DNA from: Gnetum montanum
Taxonomy: Eukaryota; Streptophyta; Gnetopsida; Gnetales; Gnetaceae
Reading direction: 5' to 3'
Assembly (NCBI GenBank): GCA_015680685.1
Contig: MNCI01011499.1
Span: 29,380 to 93,379 of the forward strand
DNA length: 64,000 nt
In this document: one piece after another, positions 43,501-54,404 of the stretch
Layout of the letters: each line of letters starts with the position of its first letter
Numbering within the stretch: the stretch's first letter is position 1
Translations under genes and position numbers: made by a program
The notes under the pieces: generated by a model
The model's input: the letters and a program-made list of their open reading frames with translations, nothing else
Told to the model about the DNA's origin: nothing
The model's database searches: none

Positions 43501-44331
43501 CCAGACAATAAGTACTTACATAGAACAAATGGTATGCAAGACAATGGTGGTGGTGCAACTGGCTCCTCGAGGTTGGGCTCACCACTAGCCCACCCCTCAT
43601 CCAACCAATCATATGTTCTGCACCATTCAAACACCTTCATGTACCAAGTGGGATAATTATTAAGGTCTTCTCCTACCTACTCAAGTATGACCTCCCAAAA
43701 TTTTAGACTAGAGGAGAATACTTCTAGGGTGGTGCGAGTCAAAGCAAGGACATCCTTCTTGTCATGAAACCTCTTATCATCAACTTTTAATCTAGCATTA
43801 GGCATGAGCACTTAATGGTTAGCAAAACTTTGCATGGGCCAATGGTAAAAAACATAATGCAAAATCACAAGAGTACTTACCCTCTAGCATAGTATACCGT
43901 TCCAAGTGAGTTCTAAAATAATGTATGTAAGCAAAAAGTGATAAAGATGGTGTTACTCCTATTATAACAAGAGAACTCCAACATTCCCCAGACCTTGGAT
44001 AAGGGATGAGTGCCCTTGGGGCCTCACCTTAAACCACCTACTCCATCATCATCAGTCATGAGCTCATTTAATGTAAATCTCAATATGTCCTAGTTGGCCA
44101 TGGCAGCAATGTCTTGGTGATGGTGACTGCAACCTCTACTACTAACTGTGACCACATAATCACATTGAAGTGCTATAGTAGGAATTCCAAGAACTCAGAT
44201 GTCCTAGGCCAAAACCATACTACCTAATAATCCACTCACATATCTAGTGTAGGCATGTTGGGCACATGATCACTCATGTAGAAAAGAATGCCAACGAACT
44301 CCATGACAACTAGGATTGGCTTTGGCAACAC
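40576..44331 (-). pseudogene. Antisense multi-exon gene of element B, product unknown
   Basis: Seven exon blocks on the minus strand: 44331-43881 (PILVVMEFVGILFY; donor GTAAGTAC), 43810-43520 (donor GTAAGTAC), 43429-42370 (longest, about 350 codons; LMDLFLALSLSIPMAKM, AFFTNLFG, LEVWELYPLF, LSKPWVKHLF), 42256-42035 (acidic; GC donor), 41946 to about 41800 (MKPWVETPDKF), 41716-40890 (SKLCWDSNWVAKVDAIP, LPTWIAMDED, ILQHLEDGLDRLPPEM, then PSQ at the donor) and 40793-40576 (EEEEPLPPPSTTGEV). Each aligns with an exon of C, and the last with A. No known domain recognised. Several stops, many in place of Q or W. Lying opposite gag-pol, its introns cannot be spliced from genomic RNA. Confidence 0.78.
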
Positions 44332-46224
44332 CTTATGATCACATAAACAAAAAATGTGTCATTAGTATACAATAGATGCATTTTAGAAAAAATACATTAA
44401 ATTACACTTAGCAAAAAAATAACATGATGTAGCAAAAAATATCCTAGGACCCCCTAGACCCCATGGGTATAGAACATCAATACACACATTTGACACACCT
44501 AGCACTCACTAGGGTATAGTACATTTTGCTTAGCATTATCATTTCATTTTGCATAATCACATATTTAGCTTTATAGGTTGCATTATCATTTCATTTTGGC
44601 ATGTTTCCATATTTGTCATTAACACTTTCCATTTCACAGGTTTAACACTTTTACACATAATTTTCAAAAACTTTTCTAACTTTAGGCAACCTAGTTCAAA
44701 AAATTGCAAAAAAATTTATAACTATTAGTTATGCTCTACATAAAGTGTAGCCCCAAAGTCTTGAAATTTTTTTTTAAAAAAAATCTAACTACTAGCTATG
44801 TTCCCTGGGAGCATGGCCCCAAAGTCAAATGTTAAAATTTTGCAAAAAAACATTAACTGTTCAGCATCGCATCCCATTCACCCTGCACTTCCTGTCATCA
44901 TGCCCCCACCACCTACTGAGGCTATGACCCTTGTGGTTGCATTGATGAAATTGTCATGTTCCATGTTGCTTGCCCTTCCTAGCCCAATAGAATGCATGAA
45001 ACATACTCTTAGAAATGCCCCTTCCATACCCTTGTGACTATGTGCCCACATCGCATGGTACTACATTTACCATCAACCCCATAGTGAACACCAAAAGAAA
45101 AAAAAATTTCAAAAAATGAAAGTAAGAAATGATAGTCCCCTACCAAAATCCTAGCCCTATGGTAGCTACTCATGGTCATTGCCAACACAATCCCCTAGTG
45201 CAAGACTCCCTGGAGTGGGTTGCTCTAGCCACCATAGGTGCTCTCGTCACAACCACATACATTGAAAAGAAAATAAATAAAAAATAAATTTTTCTACATT
45301 GCGCATGTTAGTAGCAACCTTAGCACCACCACCAAACCCTCATCCCTACCTTATGTAGGGCAAAACAATTTTAGAAATTAAGTGAAAACAAAAATCATAA
45401 AAGCTTGTCATGCCCTTGTTGTGCAGGTGGCCCTAGGGCACCACCAAAACCCTAATCTCCTACCCTACATGCCATAAAAAGCAACATTCTCTATAGGCCT
45501 ATGGCCTTCCCCCCTTGTCCTTATAACCACACCAATCACTGTAGTGGCCATGGATGCTACAAAAAATTACAAGCCCCTACCCCCTATACTCTACCCTCAA
45601 ATCCTATGCAAAAGCCACAAAACCCTTGTCAAACTACACACTCCATCTTTGGCTACAATGGTTCAAATGGCTATGGTGGTAGTGGCCCTTGCCATTTCAA
45701 TGTAGTACCAAAACTAAAATCAAACCTCAAGCCAAAAATTCGTAAGTGCAGGAAGCAAGGAAGATGCGAAAAATAGCAAAGGGCTAGAGTGTGGTCAAGG
45801 TACCTAGTAGATGATGGTTCCCTTTGCTCATCCATACATGCTTGCAACAGGTGTCCCAAGACTCACTCTCCCTTATTCATGTTGGTTAAACTGGGATGTT
45901 GTCATCCATTTTGAGATGACATTCTAACAACTACAATCCTGCAACTATGCTACACTCTAGAAAGTTTGCATTTTCAATGTTGACAATGAGAAATTTATCA
46001 AGGGTAAGATGTGCTTTTATACCCCCAGGGATCACTTAATTTTTTACCTACCCCAAGACTACACTCAATAGTGCCAAGAATAGATAGGTGGAAGCATAGT
46101 TATTATAGTTAGAAAAATATTTGATTTTTCTAACTGTCTCTTGACTTAGAAAAATTTGAATTTTTCTTGTTACCCAATGGGCATCCAAGCCAATTTTTCT
46201 ATTTTGCACACCAAGCCTTACTCC
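44332..46224. other. Non-coding spacer of element B upstream of the antisense gene
   Basis: AT-rich, with no clear counterpart of C's first exon or of C's 190-bp tandem array. Paired words like ctatgttccctgg-agcatgg (44795) and cctagggcacc-accaaaaccct (45430) recur. Scattered short ORFs (for example 45501-45776) show no motif. A promoter for the antisense gene would have to lie here. Confidence 0.4.
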
Positions 46225-46320
46225 AATGATGCATTTAGCACATATCATAGTCTACTAAGACCTTAAACTAGCAACCCCATGTCCAATTGAGACCTAAAAC
46301 CGGCCCATGCATCCCTTATC
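46225..46320. repeat. Third short repeat cluster of element B, upstream of RT
   Basis: Two to three units like TCTACTAAGACCTTAAACTAGCAA, related to clusters 1 and 2, directly before the RT-encoding segment. The three clusters of B bracket the antisense region and the pol region. Confidence 0.55.
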
Positions 46321-46454
46321 TTTAAAATCGCATTTGCATACTTAGGTGATTTTTATTGCATTTTTTTCTTTAACTATGCATATTTCTCTCATGAAGAAAA
46401 GTGTGGCTTGACATTTTTCTAGTTTTTTTGTAAGATTACTACAAGACTTACAAC

Positions 46455-47560
46455 ATGACTATGTACAAGCATCTTCATGCACCACTAGTTCTTACTGAGC
46501 GTCATGGTGATCTCACACAATGCATCAACCCAAAACACCTAGACCTTGAGTCCATAGCCTATGATGAATACATAACATTTGTAGAGGCATTGCTAGACTT
46601 ACCATACCATCTAGTTAAAGCTCTAGATCTAGAGTAAGGTGATTTCATCGAGGATCCCTCTCATTAAAATCCCAATAGCAACATCTAGTGGCAAGGTAAA
46701 AACATTGAAACTTAGTTCTTTGTTAGAGCCTCAACATGCTCAAAACATTGCAAAAGTACTCAATGATAACATCAAGGCATTTTCATAATGTTATGAAGAC
46801 ATGCCAAACCTAGATCCTCACATGCTACAACACAACATACTTGTCAATCTCAACATGAAACCAATTAAGTAGAAAGCTCACAAGGTTAGGCTTGAGATGG
46901 CATTGGCAGTCTATGATGAAATCACTAAGCTCTACAAGGCTAGTTTCATTTAGTTAGGTGACTACATAGAATAGGTCTTCAACATCATGGTTATACCTAA
47001 GAAAAATGGAAGTCTATGCATCTACATAGACTTCTAGGACCTCAACAAGGTGACCATTAAAGATGACTTCCTCTTGCCTAGTATTGATCAATTGGTCAAT
47101 ACTATGGCTAGACATGCCTTGGTGTTCTTTATAAATGAGTTCTCAAGGTACAACCAGATTTGGATCAACATAAAGCACTAGCTCAATACTATCTTCATGA
47201 CCCCTTATGGTACATTTTGCTACACCATGATGCCCTTTGGGCTCTCAAGAATTCATGAGCAATGTATCAATGAGATATAAAGTACATTGTTAGTGATTAC
47301 CTATTAGGTCTACTTAATGATTACATTGACCATATAGAAGTTAAATCCAACATATCACAAAACCATGCGGATGACTTACACCTTGTGCTCAAACATTGTT
47401 TGAAACACGAACTTTGGCTAAATCCTACAAAATGTGTCTTTAGTATCAAGATAAGCCACATGCTATGTTTCATAGTATCTAAAGCAAGCATATGTGTAGA
47501 CCCCAATAAGGTTAAAGCCATTATCAACTTAGCACCACTGACCAACCTTAAGAAGCTATG
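46455..47560 (+). pseudogene. Reverse transcriptase of element B
   Basis: Opens with ATG 46455 after an acceptor-like T-rich tract, then CINPKHLDLES, CYEDMPNLDPHMLQHNIL, VIPKKNGSLCIYIDF, DLNKVTIKDDFLLPSIDQLV, YNQIWINIKH, TPYGTFCYTMMPFGLS: RT motifs 1-4 of Ty3/gypsy in order. The Y-V-D-D box, expected near 47310, is lost to a frameshift (reads DYIDHIEVKSN). It copies element RNA to DNA in the family. Ogre elements splice an intron between protease and RT; a new start or an acceptor here would fit, but is unproven. Confidence 0.85.
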
Positions 47561-47599
47561 ACACCTACAAGGTAGATTGTAATTCATATGATGGTTTAT

Positions 47600-48063
47600 C
47601 ATACGATTGACCAATAAGTTGCAGCCAATGCACCATTGGCTCAAAAAAGAACTCCACTTTGAGTGGATGGCTCAATGCCAAGATGCATTTGACAACCTTA
47701 AACAGGAGCTAGCTCAACTTTCAATGATCTACCATCCACAAGAAGATAAACCATTCTACATATACCTTACTATCTTAGATGTGTCCATCACTTCTCTACT
47801 TTGTTAAAAGCAAGATGATGGCACTGCATTCCTAGTATACTACCTAATATGTGAAAAAGAATTCCCTTGCCTTGGTCTTTACAGTCAAGAAGTGGAGGCA
47901 TTATCTTTTCCATAGCCAAGTCAACATCATCTACAAAAGCAATGTACTTTCATACATCACAACGAATATCTACAAGAGCAGTCACATTGCACATTGGAAA
48001 GTAATAACTATAGAGTTTAACCTACATTGCATTGCAAAAGCATCCACAAAGGTCAAGCAATAG
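47600..48063 (+). pseudogene. First RNase H domain of element B (degenerate)
   Basis: HWLKKELHFEWMAQCQDAFDNLKQELAQ, then the beta-strand region KPFYIYLTILDVSITSLL where the catalytic D of D-A-S would be (here L-D-V-S), and LALVFTVKKWRHYLF. It matches the connection/RNase H region that follows RT in Ty3/gypsy elements. Confidence 0.72.
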
Positions 48064-48099
48064 CCACACAACTTACGACTTTCCAAATCAATGATTAAG

Positions 48100-48490
48100 C
48101 AATGATAGATCCAAAATTTCTACATGAGCATGTCACTAGTGTAACTATAGTTCTTGATAACTTTGAGGCACTTTTACACTTTGATAGTGCTTCAATCTCC
48201 CAAGGGAGTAGTGCTACTATAGTAATCATGTTCCCCTTAAGAAAGAGCTAATCCTTCATGTATCATTTTATGTTTTTATGCACTAACAACATGGCAGAGT
48301 ATGAGGTTCTCCTCAAGGATATCTTAGCAACCCATGACCTAGGAATACAAAACCTAGTAGTCCAAGGTGACTCACAACTGGTTATCAACCAAGTCACAGA
48401 GGTTTACTTTTGTAAAGCTTAACATTTACAACTTTATGTCACCTAGCAAAGCACCTACTCAAGCAATTTGCAACTACTAATATTCAACAT
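48100..48490 (+). pseudogene. Second, archaeal-type RNase H of element B
   Basis: LHFDSASISQGSSATIVI, then FLCTNNMAEYEVLLKDILAT, LGIQNLVVQGDSQLVINQVTE. The catalytic D (FDSA), E (AEYE) and D (GDSQLV) positions are all kept. A second RNase H after the normal one is the diagnostic feature of the Tat clade (Ogre, Retand, Grande). Confidence 0.85.
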
Positions 48491-48829
48491 ATCCCCCACA
48501 ACAAAAACTCTATTGTTGATGCATTAGCTATGTTAGCCTTAAGCATTGCACCTGAAATGTTTCATGCATTGTCCACCATAGTGGTAGATGGATCTATGCC
48601 TATCATGCAAATAATTGACATTTCATCTATAGCCACAATGAGCATGACCCATGCAATAGAGTGGTACAACGACATTAAGGTGTGCCTTCTATAGTGTGAA
48701 CCCCAACAACATCTAACCACTACTCAAAAGGATGTAGTGTTGAAACAATCGTGGAAGTACATCATCATGGGTGATAGCACACTATGTCACATATCCTATG
48801 ATGATGTATTGCTGACCTATGTTAGTGAT

Positions 48830-49905
48830 AGCAAAGTGTAGATGATCATTAAACAAGTCCACGAAGGACTCTACAAAGGCCACATAGCACCTAGGTAAAT
48901 GCCAATGAAGATCAAATGTTTAGGATACTATTGGCCTTACATGGAGCCCATTTATGTTTCCAAGGTCAAGACATGTGACACATATCAATAGCATAGTAAG
49001 TTAATAAATGTGCCACACACTAAACTACATACAACATAGATCACATGGTCATTCCAATGTTGGAGGTTGGACATCATAGGACCAATAATGCCTACATCCT
49101 CCACAGGACATAGTTTCATTATAGTTACCACTGATTATTTTACAAAGTGTATTGAAGCTATTTTCCTTATAAAAATGACCTAGAAATAGGTCTAAAAATG
49201 TATACGTAACAACATAATAACCCATTTTGGTTTACCCATGACCATATTCATAAACAACGAGCCACAGTTTAGTAATGCTGAGACCAAGGCCTTTTGCAAG
49301 CTCTTCAGAATAAAACATTCCTTTTCACCATCCTACTACTTGTAGGTAAATAGCCAAGCAGAGGCCACAAATAAGGTTATCATTAATCTTTTAAATAAGA
49401 TGCTTAGTAGTAGCAAATGGAAATGGCATGAGCAGTTGACCTATGTACTCTAAGCCTACTGCACAACCTGAAGAACTACAATAAGTAAGACATCACATAG
49501 CTTGGTTTATGGGTCTAAAGAAATCTTTCCTCTTGAATTGAATGTCCCTTCACTCCATGTAACCCTCTCAAGCTTCATTGACAAACCTCAAAACAATGAT
49601 TTAGAAATCATGAATCTTGACTCGATAGAGGAGGAGTGCATGCAAATGCTTGGTCAAATTCAATGGTGCCAACAAATGCAATAGTAGAAATACCATCATA
49701 ATCACCATCGATGCCCAATCAAGAATGGGGACTTAGTCCTCAAAGCTATTTGCAAACCTATAGTCAAATTCTTAGCTAACTGAGAAGGGACATTTTTCGT
49801 CATTAAGGCCTATGAAAATGGAGCATTTAGGCTTGCTGACCATAATGGCAATGAATTTGCCAATCTAGTGAACCACTTGTATCTGAAGCTGTACTATGCA
49901 TAGCA
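48830..49905 (+). pseudogene. Integrase of element B
   Basis: HHCC region (HEGLYKGHIAP ... CDTYQ), catalytic core WRLDIIGPIMP, TTDYFTKCIEAI, FGLPMTIFINNEPQFSNAET, NSQAEATNKVIINLLNKML, WHEQLTYVL, then a C-terminal part GTFFVIKAYENGAFRLADHN and NHLYLKLYYA. The DDE residues fall on LDIIG, NNEPQF and NSQAE. Stops and frameshifts throughout; the longest open piece is 60 codons at 49502. It aligns with the integrase remnant of C. Confidence 0.83.
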
Positions 49906-49964
49906 TGTAGTGCCTCATCAATGACAAAGAAAGGTAAGACATTTTCTTATATGATGCTAAATTT

Positions 49965-50330
49965 TCATATATTAGTCCACTATGACTATAAACTAGCACA
50001 ACATGTTTGCTACGATACTAAACTAGCACCCACATTAGTCATCTACTATGATGTTAAAATGGCATAGAACATTTCACTATGACTATAAATGGGCATAGAT
50101 CATTCACTCTGGTGCTAAATTGGCATAGCTAGTCCTCTATGACTATAAACTGGCACAGACTATCTGTTATGACTATAAACTAGCACAACGCATCCTTGGG
50201 TTATGATGTTAAATTGGCACACATCATCTACTATGATGTTAAACTGACACTCAACAGTCTACTAAGACTAGAAACTAGCACATCAAGATATGCCAGGACC
50301 TTAAAATCGGATCACAATTTGACACACATA
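49965..50330. repeat. Repeat cluster 2 of element B (CTATGACTATAAACTGGCAC type)
   Basis: Nine or more units of about 30-45 bases: CTATGACTATAAACTAGCAC or CTATGATGTTAAACTGGCAC, starting 60 bases after integrase. Corresponds to 13985-14265 in D. The word lacks the GGCC core of cluster 1. Confidence 0.78.
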
Positions 50331-51688
50331 GTTTTACGGACAAGCGACCAATAATACTTCCAACTCCATGCCATTTGCCCACATCTTGTAGGTGAGGCAA
50401 GGGCTCTGCAAGTCTAGAATGGATTTCCTATCATCAAAAGAGGCCTCTGGAACATTTGCAGTGTCACCACCCTCCAACATTTTTCTAATCTTTCAAAAAT
50501 TTCCTTGGGCATTTTGCTGACCTTCCAGAGCTCTTGCCATAGTTACTAGTGTTACCAGCCCTAGAACACATTAGCAGCATTACTGACCTTGGGTATTTCA
50601 TTATATCTTTGAGCTTTCATCATTAGCACAACCCTTTGGAGTAGTGGTAGCATTAGGGCTCCTGTCAACTTACTGACTCTATTGAGCTCTCACCATTGCT
50701 CAAGCATTTGTAGCACACTCACATCCAGACGTTTGCTCTCATCTCATGTTGTATGATTTTTTTCTTGTTTTCTTTACATTGTGTTTATAGGATGAAGCCC
50801 TAGAGGTAGTCATGTAGAGATGTATCTCATCATAGTAGCAAGTCACCACATTACTCTAATATGCATACTTGGACTAGCTAAGCTACTCAAGAGTGCATAT
50901 CCCTATTACCTTGCTATAGCTTGCTTGCATTTACCCCTTTTACCTTGCATTTCCCCACCTTCTCCTACATCACTATGTTTGTAACCCTTCCAATACACAT
51001 GGAACTTTCTCGAAGTCAACCATAGAATCCATAGTAGACGTAATGCAACTCACCCCATGGGAAGACTCTATGAGCTACTCAAAGCCCAAGTAGATGTAAC
51101 GCAACTCATCTTGAGGAGGAAACACCTATCCCACAAATGCAACATAGTTTCACTAAACCAAAGTTCATTAGGTGGCATGTAGCCCACCTGATGAAAAGCA
51201 TCCCATAGCTAGCATCTCACAATGTGCAGAACGCAAAGTAGTTTTGCTACTTAGTCAAAAAAAAAAGAATAGGGCAAAACATGTCCCCAAGCCAAACTAG
51301 CAGAGCTTCAATTTTTCAACTGGTTGAACCCTAAATTCGTATTGGCCTTCTCATAAGCACTCCGATGAGAGGTCATGATTTTAGGGGCAAGCCATTCTGG
51401 TATCATCGACACTAACTCGCTCATAAGCATTTCGACAAGGGTTCACTTTCTTGGTGACAAGCCATCCTTAGTGCCACATCTTGCAATATTATACCATTTG
51501 CATTTCATTCCCTTTTTATCCCCTAACTTATCCCCTACATCCTTTACCCTAACATACCATTACTGTTAGCACTCTTGAGCATGGTAAAGCAATCTTTAGT
51601 TAGGTACTAATAAGCAATGTTGGTGCCATGCCTACTATGGTATTTTATGTTCTTTGTTGACATCTCTCAGGCCACTCCTCTATACCTC
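50331..51688 (+). other. 3' untranslated region of element B
   Basis: No gene recognised. Words such as actcatcccatgggaagac and tagatgtaacgcaactca repeat at 51030-51110 in an inexact tandem. The last 80 bases before the polypurine tract resemble those of C and D. Confidence 0.5.
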
Positions 51689-51704
51689 AACAAAGAGGGA
51701 CCAA
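51689..51704 (+). other. Polypurine tract of element B
   Basis: AACAAAGAGGGACCAA immediately before the 3' LTR. Conserved with C and D. Confidence 0.82.
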
Positions 51705-53073
51705 TAAAACACCACCAAATTTAGGCTCCTCAATTTCAACTATAGATTTATCTAAGCATCAAAACTTGGCAAATTTTTCTAAGTGTTGAGACTATGCCTC
51801 CACTACTAGGACTATGCTCTAGAGCGTAGTTAGCATAGTTGGAATAAAAAACCTAGATTTGCAAATTTTTCTATCTGTCAATAGTGACTACAAAATGTTC
51901 TAAGTGTCAGGGCTACACTCTCCTTGCCATGACTATGCTCTAGAGCATAGTCAGCATAGTCTACCAAAAACTGCCTCTAAAAGCCTCTAGAACTTAGCAC
52001 CATCCTTCATCTCAACTCCAACATTTCTTTAGCAAGCAAGATCAACAAGTTTTATCTCCTTTTCATCCCCTATTTTCCCCCAAATTGTGCTTACACTTGA
52101 CACCACTCGAGAGAGTGGATAGCATAGTCCTAGAGCATAGTCTCTAAAACTACATTATTTTGCATTATTTTTAAGTACATTATGGTCTGTCTAGCACTTG
52201 CACCTGTATTCTTGGCAGTGTGGTCATAGTTTGCTAGTCTCATAAGGTCCATTGCAGTTCACCAGTAGAACACCATTTACTTCAATGGGAGCATAGTTGG
52301 GGCTAGCATAGTTCTAACTCTCGCTTTCCATGTGGCACTCGATCCATGACTGACACTAACCCAACCTATAAATATCCTAGTGCTTCATGTTTTAGGGGTT
52401 GGCATTTTGAAGTAATCATTTGGCATTCTATCATTTGGCAAACTCATAGTGTAATTGGCATTTCACACCAAAACAGCACTATTGCACACCATCAAGCACT
52501 CTGTCAACCATCACAGCTCGCATGACACCATGGCAGCCAACCTAGTAGGCCCAGATTCCATAGCAAACGTTAATTTTCACAACCCAGACACCTTGAGACT
52601 ATGACTATGCTACCTACTATGCCTATTTGTACACTATGTACCTTCTAAATATTTCTTTATAGTTAACTACCCTCCCCCCTCCCCCTCTGCCCCCCCCACC
52701 CCGCCCCCCCTTGTTTGGAATGGTCCTACCCTCTCTCTCACTCACATCCTATGCATTTTTAACATTTTCTTTCATATTTTAGCATTCAATTTACATTTTT
52801 TGTTGTTTCTGCATACTTTTTCATGCTTGCAACCTTGTTTTGCACCCCTTAACTATGCTAAGCCCCATGGGCACCATAGACCCTACAAACATCATGTAAA
52901 CCCTTAACATTCATTTCGTTGTAACGCCTGTAATTCCCAGTTTGATCAACAAGACTATTCTGGGCACCTTACCTCCATTCTCACCAAGGCCTCATGTGGA
53001 TGTGGAGTTAAGACTATGCAACTGTGGACCTCTCAATGTACCATTCCAACCTCTAATGTTTTTAGTCACTATA
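51705..53073 (+). repeat. 3' LTR of element B (1369 bp)
   Basis: Begins TAAAACACCACC (TG changed to TA), ends CACTATA. Holds a perfect palindrome ACTATGCTCTAGAGCATAGT near 51930 and a variant near 51806, and a C-rich tract at 52670-52711 in place of the (CT)n run of the 5' LTR. Confidence 0.88.
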
Positions 53074-54404
53074 GGCAACTGCAAGCCATTTTCAATACAT
53101 TTCTGTTCATTTTTTGAACTTTTCCTAGTCTGGAATGGTGGGCATTTTTTCAGATCTAGACTATTTTGATAGGTAAATTTTGAATTTTGCAAAATTTTTC
53201 CCTTTTATTTGATGGTTTTCATATGTTTTCAACATTTCCTAGTCATTTAGATTTTGATTTATGGCTGTTTTAAATTAGGTTTTTGTTAATTATTTGTGTT
53301 TTGGTATTTTAGGTAAAAAAGCAACACTACATTCAATTTTTTTATTAAGCAAACAACTACAAATTATTAAATTTTATAGTTTTGAATTTTTGGTATTAGG
53401 TTTTAGGTTTCTAATGAATATGGTTTGGTTTAGTTTGGAGTTGTAATTAATTTTTAATGAATTTTTCAATCAAGTCATATGGTTGTGCTTTTATGCCATT
53501 TTCAGTTTTTCATGAAAGTTCATGAATGTTTTCTAAACAAATGATAGAGGATTTTCATGTTTCCTAGTATGGATGTGTAGGTTTTGATTTAAGGTTTTTA
53601 ATGGTCTTTAAATCACTAGATTTGGGTTTGAAACAAATTTTCTATGAAACTTACACAAAAAGGGGTTTTGCCATGATAGCCTAGTTCATGTTGGGCTAGC
53701 TACATCTTTTGCAAAAATTTCTATGAATTTTTAAGTTTTCTTTTTATGTCTCAATAGTTCATATTTTTAGGATTCAAATGGTGGTAGAATCACTGAATTT
53801 GAGGATATGGTTGTTTTTTTAATGTTTTTTCTCCTATGGTTGCGTAAATTGATGTTTTTAGGCTTTAGTGAGTTTACTTGTTAGAGATGGGTAGTGTTGG
53901 CATACTAAATGATTTTTAACTTCTCATATTCTTAGGGATACTAGGGAATTTTAGGAGGCATGTAGAGTTGGTTTCATAACTATTAAAATTTTTTTGCTAT
54001 TTTTTTATCAGTGATCTCTCATGGCCATTTTTTATGATTTTAAGTGTTATTATATGAGTGTTGTTTATACTTGGTCAAAATGTTGTAAATTTTTTCCATG
54101 TGTTTTATGTTTTGGTTGATATGGTAAATGTTGTTATGTTATGGTCATAATTTCTAAGGGTTGTTTAGGCTATCAGAATGTTGATTTTTGAGTTTTCAAA
54201 GGAATTTTGATTAACACCCTAGAGTTTTTATGGTGGCTAGTTTCCCCACTAACTATGATGTTTGGAAAAATTCCCTAAGGAATTCAAAGTGTTGTGTAGT
54301 TATGGTTATACTTAGTTGTTATTATTGTTGTTTTTCTAGTTTTGCTAATTTTTTTTTTAAGTGTTATAAGCATGGTCCTAACAATGTATGTTATCTTCTA
54401 TGTA
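53074..54404 (+). other. First intron of the antisense gene in element C (part right of B)
   Basis: T-rich (about 40 percent T by eye) and without ORFs, in contrast to neighbouring exons. It ends in cttctatgtag before exon 2. The left part of the intron is the eight bases gtaggtaa at 35727-35734, so the intron was about 1.34 kb before B inserted. Intron status is inferred from splice signals and composition. Confidence 0.55.

Larger units (their letters stand above)
35735..53073 (+). mobile_element. Element B: complete 17.3 kb Tat/Ogre-like retrotransposon nested in C
   Basis: LTRs 35735-37191 and 51705-53073, primer site 37198-37215, polypurine tract 51689-51704, and probable 5-bp target duplication GGTAA (35730-35734) / GGCAA (53074-53078). 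Internal order: gag 37557-39080, protease to 39882, repeat cluster 1, antisense gene 44331-40576 (minus strand), spacer, RT from 46455, RNase H, second RNase H, integrase to 49905, repeat cluster 2. Dual RNase H with the gag/protease type places it in the Tat group, near Ogre. All ORFs contain stops, so the copy is dead. LTRs differ visibly, so the insertion is old, though younger than C. Confidence 0.9.

Noticed and set aside
45501-45859. ORFs of 91 and 62 codons on opposite strands at 45501-45859
   Set aside because: No motif, no counterpart in A or C, and located in a non-coding spacer of B.
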